DNA from: Ignavibacteria bacterium
Lineage (GTDB): Bacteria; Bacteroidota; Ignavibacteria; Ignavibacteriales; Melioribacteraceae
Assembly: GCA_003233295.1 (NCBI GenBank)
Contig: QILJ01000188.1
Coordinates: 1-9,636 of the forward strand
Reading direction: 5' to 3'
DNA length: 9,636 bases
The notes beneath the pieces were generated by a model. It saw only the letters and a program-made list of their open reading frames with translations, was not told the DNA's origin and searched no databases. How positions within the stretch are numbered: the stretch's first letter is position 1; every line of letters begins with the position of its first letter. Shown in pieces: positions 5,301 to 9,636 of the stretch. A program made the position numbers and the translations under genes.

Positions 5301-8171
5301 TTCAAACCCGTTTTGAGTAAAAGGAAAATCTGTGTTGGCAATCTTATCTTCGGTTGTGTGGTAAAAATCGTATTGTTCCCACAGGGCATTGGGCTGGTAA
5401 ATGCCAGCAGTAACTGCATTTTTAGTGTAGGGAAGGTATTCTTTTTCTATGCGTCCAAACGCATCATAAATCACCGGTTGGATTACATCATACCCATTAG
5501 GTGATTCATTTTTTATCACCCTTTGCATTGGCCTGCCAATTCCGTCTATATATTGTGTACTTGTCTGTACGTCCGCGATCACCGGATTTCCATCTACCAC
5601 GGTTTTACTGGTTATAGCTTCTCTGGTGGTCTTGACTCGTACGTAGTTAATGGCTTGTGGAATCACATTGTTGATCGGAGGCAAGTTAGTTATGCCATCG
5701 GGTTGAGGGGCGGAGCTGGCTTCATCGGGAAGGTTTTCGGCGAGAATGGGAGGGCCATTGGTATTGTATAACACAAACTCCTGGCTGTATAAAGTAATAT
5801 CAGTTACCCAGTTATTAGTTTTAACACAGCGAAGAGGTAAATCTTCCTGATCAGGTAGCAATGAGACTGAATAGGTAGAACTTGTAGCCCCATCAATATC
5901 TGCCCAGGCGCCATTAACACCACACTGCCATTGATAGTTGTTTTGGGTAGCTCCGTCGTTGGCATCAAGAACTAACACTTGACCAGAAACTACATGTAAG
6001 GTATCAGTATCTGGTTGTAATTGAGGGACATATTGAAGATCGTAAACAGCAGTTTGATCAATGTTAGTAAAATTCTTTTCTAAGCCACCAAAGCCAAGCT
6101 GGTTGTTCGTTACTATGAGAATAATATTTTGAGGGTTATCAATTAGTGTGAAGTTAGGAAGATCAGTTAATCTGTTATCAGATATATTGAAATACATGTA
6201 TTCAGATGGACCTAAGCTGAGATTCTCAATTTCAGTTGGAATCTGAGCTATGTTATTATTTGATACATCTAAATAAAGAAAGCTACCCGGAAAATTGCCA
6301 ATGCTCGATGGTAGTCCAGTCAGTTGGTTTTCTCTGGCATCAATATACAATAGACTATCAATCGCTCCAAGATTAGTCGGCAATGCTGTAAGTAGGTTGT
6401 TATTGACAATAAGACTATACAGGTTATTTAGGTTAGTAATTTCGTCCGGTAACTGCTCAAATAAATTCGAACTTAGATCAATTCCCGTCAATTCGTTCAA
6501 ATTTCCGATCGTATTAGGAAGATTTGATAAACTGTTATTGCTAAGATTAATTCCTGTTAAATTTTCAAGATCGCCGATTGTACTTGGTAGCGAGGTCAGT
6601 TGATTGTTGTTTAAATTTAAATTTATAAGTGAAGACAGGTTTCCTATAGAAGCAGGAACACTAGACAACTGATTGTATCCTAATGACAGAGTTACCAAAT
6701 TCGTTAAGTTTCCGATAGAGGAAGGGAGTGTAGATAATTCATTGCCAATTAATGACAGGACCTCAAGACTTGACAGGTCTCCAATCTCATTGGGAAGACT
6801 GGATAAGGATAAATTAAGTACTAGAAGTTCAAGGTTTGATAAACTCCCTATTGAAGTTGGCAGGCTGGTAACACTGTCTGCTGTGATCCTAAGTCTTTTA
6901 AGATTAGTTAAATTTGATACATTGCTTGAAAGGTTAGAGATACTGGCATAGATTGACAAATCCTCCAACGCAGTAAGGTTCCAAAAATTTGAGGGAAGAG
7001 CCGTCAAACTATCATAGGAAAGAATCCATAGTTTTTTTAAGCTGGACAAATTACCAAATTCATTAGGTAGTTCTGTGAAAGTGCCTGAAAAAATCAACGT
7101 ATCTAAATTGATCAAATTACCAAACTCAGCGGGTATCTCACTCAATCCAAACCCAGCCCCAAACACAGGAAATGTAAAAAGGTCTATGTAATCCAAGTTC
7201 GTTAAGTTATCTATGCTTGATGGAAGGCTGGTTATGCCATTATATGATAATACCAACCTTTTTAAATTGGAGAGATTACCGAATTCGGAAGGAATGTTAC
7301 CTATAATATTATTATAAGTGGCCTCTAAGCCGATAACGTCACCATCTTCAACAGTAACTCCGTACCATGTTGCAAAATCTGTACTGGTTTGTCCCTGTAA
7401 CCAATTGGTTCGATCATACCAGCTCCCTCCAGAGGTAGCATAATAAAAAGCAGCCAAAGCTTCATATTCAAGGCTGTCGGGGACCTGACCTGAAGTTTCA
7501 GTAGTGAAATAAGACAAATCAGAATAATATGCATCCGCACCACTTGCAGGACTTGTGTCCTCAGTACAAAATGCTTTCATCTTCCACTCATATGTTGTCA
7601 ATTGAGGTAGTCCCGTCAGTACAGTACTCGTATCAGAAGTAGTAACCCCTTGCCAGGGTTCGGTGGAATCCTTTAGTCTATAAATCAAAAAATAATCGAC
7701 TACTGCCGGCACTTGATCCCAGTTTAATATAGCGCCAACCGTAGTGGGTGAAGATGCCAGTCCTGAGGCTATGTCACATGATAGCCCATTGGTAGAGGTA
7801 AAAGTAGCAACACTTGAATAACCACTACCATTTGTCTCTGCTGCATCGCAAAAGGTCCTTACCATCCACTCATATGTCACTCCAGATTGCAAACCATAAA
7901 TTGTATCACCACTGATGTAGGACGTACTCCCAAGGTATGGGCCATTGCCTTGGGGACGGCAAATAAGGTAATAATGGTCGGCGCCAGCAACTGCTTGCCA
8001 GGTTAAAATGGCAGCATTCCTACTATCTATTATTTGAGGGGAGCTTGTTAAGTTACTGGGTATCCCACAGGTTTGTCCATAAGTGGAAGAAAATAATCCC
8101 AGCGATAAAATGATCATAAAAGCTGTAGAAAGCTGGAAGATACTGATTGATGAAAATATTATATTTTTCAT
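1725..8171 (-). CDS. Secreted LRR-RHS polymorphic toxin with C-terminal JAB/JAMM-like tip
   Basis: This is a 2148-residue protein. I start it at ATG 8171 because MKNIIFSS..FMIILSLGLFSSTYGQ is a clear Sec signal peptide (cleavage near residues 32/33). The longer frame from 8246 would overlap the upstream gene by 35 nt and bury that signal. Domains in order: FN3-like 35-126 and 132-224, each bracketed by cysteines (C35/C108, C132/C202); LRR N-cap 232-275 (NWL..WYGVT); about 18 LRRs 276-696; Ig-like 722-801 (YQWQC..LRC); DUF6443-like from N842 (YIDGIGRPMQ, YDAFGR); YD repeats to about 1620, including YNIRGWLTHIND near 1366; DHLGNIR from D1631; beta-sandwich insert about 1641-1850; RHS core 1854-1934 ending FTDPDGM; tip 1935-2148 with HEEGG (2033-2037), HVHP (2085-2088) and STTD (2102-2105). 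Known for the family: the RHS shell encloses the tip, which is released by cleavage after the core. Inference: a contact or secreted antagonism toxin acting as a peptidase. The frame is intact. Confidence 0.9.
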   Translation of the reverse strand: MKNIIFSSISIFQLSTAFMIILSLGLFSSTYGQTCGIPSNLTSSPQIIDSRNAAILTWQAVAGADHYYLICRPQGNGPYLGSTSYISGDTIYGLQSGVTYEWMVRTFCDAAETNGSGYSSVATFTSTNGLSCDIASGLASSPTTVGAILNWDQVPAVVDYFLIYRLKDSTEPWQGVTTSDTSTVLTGLPQLTTYEWKMKAFCTEDTSPASGADAYYSDLSYFTTETSGQVPDSLEYEALAAFYYATSGGSWYDRTNWLQGQTSTDFATWYGVTVEDGDVIGLEATYNNIIGNIPSEFGNLSNLKRLVLSYNGITSLPSSIDNLTNLDYIDLFTFPVFGAGFGLSEIPAEFGNLINLDTLIFSGTFTELPNEFGNLSSLKKLWILSYDSLTALPSNFWNLTALEDLSIYASISNLSSNVSNLTNLKRLRITADSVTSLPTSIGSLSNLELLVLNLSLSSLPNEIGDLSSLEVLSLIGNELSTLPSSIGNLTNLVTLSLGYNQLSSVPASIGNLSSLINLNLNNNQLTSLPSTIGDLENLTGINLSNNSLSNLPNTIGNLNELTGIDLSSNLFEQLPDEITNLNNLYSLIVNNNLLTALPTNLGAIDSLLYIDARENQLTGLPSSIGNFPGSFLYLDVSNNNIAQIPTEIENLSLGPSEYMYFNISDNRLTDLPNFTLIDNPQNIILIVTNNQLGFGGLEKNFTNIDQTAVYDLQYVPQLQPDTDTLHVVSGQVLVLDANDGATQNNYQWQCGVNGAWADIDGATSSTYSVSLLPDQEDLPLRCVKTNNWVTDITLYSQEFVLYNTNGPPILAENLPDEASSAPQPDGITNLPPINNVIPQAINYVRVKTTREAITSKTVVDGNPVIADVQTSTQYIDGIGRPMQRVIKNESPNGYDVIQPVIYDAFGRIEKEYLPYTKNAVTAGIYQPNALWEQYDFYHTTEDKIANTDFPFTQNGFEDSPRNLLLCQAAPGESWRFGTGHELKFTKRSNISSVDGSIRIWEIANSTALPTTFGSYANGEMFVSENKDEHNNLVIEYTDKLGRVVLKKVQDGEDSSENPTFLQTAYVYDDFNNLRHVIPPEAMTKMINQSDFSLASDPNFADKWLFSYKYDERQRMIEKKVPGAEYVEMIYNSRDLLVMSQDGNHREDNMWLYTKYDALNRPIGTGQWLQSSGSDPYAAIASLQGINLYEEPSGSGYTNRSFPSTNIQVLTGTFYDTYFFLNGLPPQFQYVQELGNGPASTYTKGLVTGSFAVIIGSSNQLYTINYNDDYGRIIQTISNEGGSLQRTTNKLDYASNILETQTTYSNGQFVILRTFTYDDADRLLSITHKVNNMPAVAILENEYNELGNLIKKDLGVDNGQALQSVDYLYNIRGWLTHINDPELSQGDDYFGMELLYDYGYMDNEFNGNIAGTKWQSVLDGVQRTYSYLYDPANRIAGAAYVAKGATVWDQEDDFYDMGLVQYDGNGNILEMARNGLSGYDLEGDPVYEQLDDMSYTYDGNQLTAVNDLITNGTQDRGDFYDGAESSDEYEYDANGNMIRDDNKGIASIEYNYLNLPEHIEFINGNEIKYTYDASGKKYLQKVGEGGQKTKETKYIGELIFEGPGMPDILFEEGIIIPDEAAQVFEYQYYHKDHLGNIRMTFTAPKAAVEYLATMETANATTEETEFSNIAETRQLDALQAYNGVASARLNGADTLIIGPSKSLAVGKGDTVKIEVYAKYNQSTNNTTTLISGLGAAVTDAFGLIGSGETQVAYDAISSLLSAGSGLVSSNDDIPLAYVNYLMFNEDYLLVDFGYQQVSTTALNNPHELLSISTVAPQNGFMYIYLTNESALDLDVFFDDLTITHTKSPIIQEDHYYPFGLTMQGVGKQGSNPFKYNGFEEQDELDLGLYDYQARYYDPALGRFINIDPAADLMRRHSPYNYAFDNPIRFTDPDGMVPEPFTELYDQAGNKIGEDENGADGNIAIVIDATEVARVKENTAAGTHTESSTLNSTVDLPSADIRSQMGDAVDRSNSPTTAEDSSDPNFVADTEGGFHEEGGVYGKDQNGNEVVVNSKPGSAVDPSDSNSEKVGVTITIPGSISAEGTFHVHPGGVKAGKGFRQPVSTTDKTNAEGRNGNSIVLGVRSGKAYIYNSSGTKTTFPLRQFREIGN
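6084..7346 (-). repeat. Tandem leucine-rich repeats, about 18 units, within the RHS toxin gene
   Basis: This stretch encodes consecutive units of mostly 22-23 residues with the pattern NLxxLxLxxNxLxxLPxxIGNLx, for example NLVTLSLGYNQLSSVPASIG and NLTGINLSNNSLSNLPNTIG. The third unit carries an insertion (FPVFGAGFG) and the last three are degenerate (SEYMYFNISDN, NIILIVTNN). A capping segment with NWL and WYGVT, similar to LRR caps of plant-type repeats, precedes the array. The DNA copies are diverged at synonymous positions, so this is an old protein repeat and not a recent DNA tandem expansion. LRRs form curved binding surfaces, so a recognition or adhesion role at the tip of the secreted toxin is inferred. 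Confidence 0.92.
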
Positions 8172-8211
8172 AGGTTTAATCCGTTGTTGAGTAGTGAATA
8201 GAATATTTGAT

Positions 8212-9636
8212 TTATTGGCTGCCATCGCTGGCATACACATACTCATATTTTTTTACAATATTCCCCTGGTGATCGATGATCCATTGAAGACGGTTAGACC
8301 CATCGTATTGGTATAAACTGGTAAGCCCTCTAGGGTCAGTAATAGATGTAACACCAATCAAGGGATCATAGGTATATGTGGTGATTTGACTTTCAGTCAA
8401 GTTGTCTCTGAGTGTTTGCTCTTCCCCTGTTTCAAGTCCATCTGGCCCACCATCAAAATTGCTCCCAAGGATACCCTCCACCTCACTGAAAGAGGCATTT
8501 ACAATTTGAGCTACTGGTAGGGTTTGATCGTAACCCCAGATAAAAGAGGTCACTACATCATCTGATCTATTAAACTCTAACAAATTTCCTGCACCATCAT
8601 AGCGCCCATAGTTTAGTCGTTTGGTATAGGCCAAAAAAGTGGCTCCGTCATTAGATTCACTAAAGGCTAATCCTGGCTCAATGGTCTCATAGCGAAACAT
8701 GCTCTTAGGCAAAATGAAATTGTTTGTCAGTTGATACTCAATACCGGTGGCATACGCTTCCAAGCCATCAATCCTGGTTATTTGTTCCACCACCTGTGAA
8801 TGCATATGATTGTTAACCATCTGATTTATGATGGTAGCTGGAGAGTTATAGTCCAAGGCATATTTGTATTGGGTTTCAATTATTTTCCCCTCGCTATCAG
8901 TTGTTGTTTGCTTAGTAAGTTGCAGGTGTTCAATGTTGTCATATCTAAAGTCTGTTTGAACCTGTAGAAATTTACTGGGATCATCCTGATCATAGGTTTT
9001 TTGTACCGAGGAAGTAAGGTTTACTATGTTGTTCTGAATGGTTGGATATATTAGTAACTCATTACAAGTAGCGTTCGGACCAAGAGGTGGTCTCTTCTCA
9101 ATAGCGTAGGTCACTGAGGTGTCATTTGGGCTTGCCCCATAGGTGTTGATGGTTTCAGATATTTTGACGAATACACCCCCTTCACTTTTAAAGTCCTCCT
9201 GATGAATTAATAATCCATTTTTTTCGAATGGAATATTTGGACGACTTGGCGGTTTCCTTGGTACCAATTGAAAAACGAAAGATGAACTTGGAGAGGAAAA
9301 GTTCAATATCATGTCAGGTTGATTGTCATAGTGGTAAACACTCTTTCCAAATGCGGCATTTTCTCCATAGGTCACTGTAACTTGACTGTAACCCGCAATA
9401 CTCCCACTCGCCGAACCGTTGAGGGGTATGTTACTTTCTGAGGACCTGGTAACAGATGTGGAAACGCATAAAGTTGCACCGCCAGGACCAGCTATCGAAG
9501 TGTATTTATCAAGAAAATGAGTATAGCGTGGCTGTGCCATCAGCAGTCCGTAGGAGTATTCTTCATCAACCCCATCCCCATTTTTATCTTCGAAATAGTG
9601 GTAATTGAAGGTTCTGATTATGTCATTGGCTGAGGA
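8212..9636 (-). CDS. RHS/YD-repeat protein, C-terminal part (5' end beyond window)
   Basis: The reading frame is open to the right edge: the 32 codons upstream of the first internal ATG (9540) contain no stop and read as typical protein (..FEDKNGDGVDEEYSYGLL..), so 9540 is not the start and the gene is cut by the window. About 475 residues are visible. The visible N-terminal part is beta-rich and includes YGENAAFGKSVYHY. The C-terminal part has YD-type units (YGRYDGAGNLLEFNRS, YQYDGSNRLQWIIDHQGN) and a stretch I recognise as strongly conserved in Bacteroidota RHS proteins: FIWGYDQTLPVAQI, then TTYTYDPLIGVTSITDPRG. It ends naturally with YEYVYASDGSQ and TAA, without an RHS core or toxin tip. 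The next gene starts 40 nt downstream on the same strand, which suggests an operon. Inference: it supplies part of the YD-repeat shell or a delivery partner for the toxin encoded next. No enzymatic function is visible. Confidence 0.85.
   Translation of the reverse strand, partial: SSANDIIRTFNYHYFEDKNGDGVDEEYSYGLLMAQPRYTHFLDKYTSIAGPGGATLCVSTSVTRSSESNIPLNGSASGSIAGYSQVTVTYGENAAFGKSVYHYDNQPDMILNFSSPSSSFVFQLVPRKPPSRPNIPFEKNGLLIHQEDFKSEGGVFVKISETINTYGASPNDTSVTYAIEKRPPLGPNATCNELLIYPTIQNNIVNLTSSVQKTYDQDDPSKFLQVQTDFRYDNIEHLQLTKQTTTDSEGKIIETQYKYALDYNSPATIINQMVNNHMHSQVVEQITRIDGLEAYATGIEYQLTNNFILPKSMFRYETIEPGLAFSESNDGATFLAYTKRLNYGRYDGAGNLLEFNRSDDVVTSFIWGYDQTLPVAQIVNASFSEVEGILGSNFDGGPDGLETGEEQTLRDNLTESQITTYTYDPLIGVTSITDPRGLTSLYQYDGSNRLQWIIDHQGNIVKKYEYVYASDGSQ

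Noticed and set aside
6295..6951. Two plus-strand open frames of 102 and 92 residues opposite the LRR array
   Set aside because: They are antisense shadows kept open by the repetitive LRR codons, and their repeated IPVKFSRSPIVLG-like pattern mirrors the repeats on the other strand.
6084..7346. Periodic repeats as a CRISPR-like or DNA tandem array
   Set aside because: The period of about 66-69 nt follows LRR units, the copies diverge strongly and the reading frame is continuous.
8172..8246. Longer start for the RHS toxin at ATG 8246
   Set aside because: It overlaps the upstream gene by 35 nt and places 25 hydrophilic residues before a clear signal peptide. ATG 8171 gives a clean Sec signal and a 40-nt spacer.

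Overview
The window looks like part of a Bacteroidota chromosome, probably a Cytophagales-type marine or soil genome. The evidence is Bacteroidota-style RHS proteins with a DUF6443-like opening, AT-rich translation starts without clear Shine-Dalgarno sequences, cysteine-bearing FN3-like modules of the kind common in secreted Bacteroidota proteins, and coiled-coil/outer-membrane-barrel architecture. The lineage below phylum is inference. Every gene I can support lies on the minus strand, so transcription runs from high to low coordinates.

Region by region, in transcription order: (1) 9636-8212 is the 3' part of an RHS/YD-repeat gene whose start lies beyond the right edge. (2) 8171-1725 is a 2148-residue secreted RHS toxin. 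It has a signal peptide, two FN3-like domains, a plant-like LRR cap and about 18 leucine-rich repeats, an Ig-like domain, a DUF6443-like domain, YD repeats, a beta-sandwich insert and the RHS core ending in DPDGM. The polymorphic tip carries JAB/JAMM metalloprotease residues. (3) 1722-1276 begins 2 nt after the toxin stop and encodes a small lipoprotein, the natural candidate for the cognate immunity protein. (4) 1202-1 is a gene for an exported coiled-coil protein with a barrel-like C-terminus that runs off the left edge. Its reading frame is broken near 530, and possibly also within the signal peptide near 1183, so it is a pseudogene or carries sequence errors.

Together, genes 1-3 read as a polymorphic-toxin locus: an upstream RHS partner, a large RHS delivery protein with adhesive/recognition modules at its front and a JAB-like peptidase (possibly deubiquitinase-like) at its end, and an outer-membrane-lipoprotein immunity candidate. 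Gene 4 follows in the same orientation after about 75 nt, but its link to the toxin is unproven. No RNA genes, mobile elements, CRISPR arrays or convincing terminators or promoters were seen. All spacers are short (40, 2 and about 75 nt).
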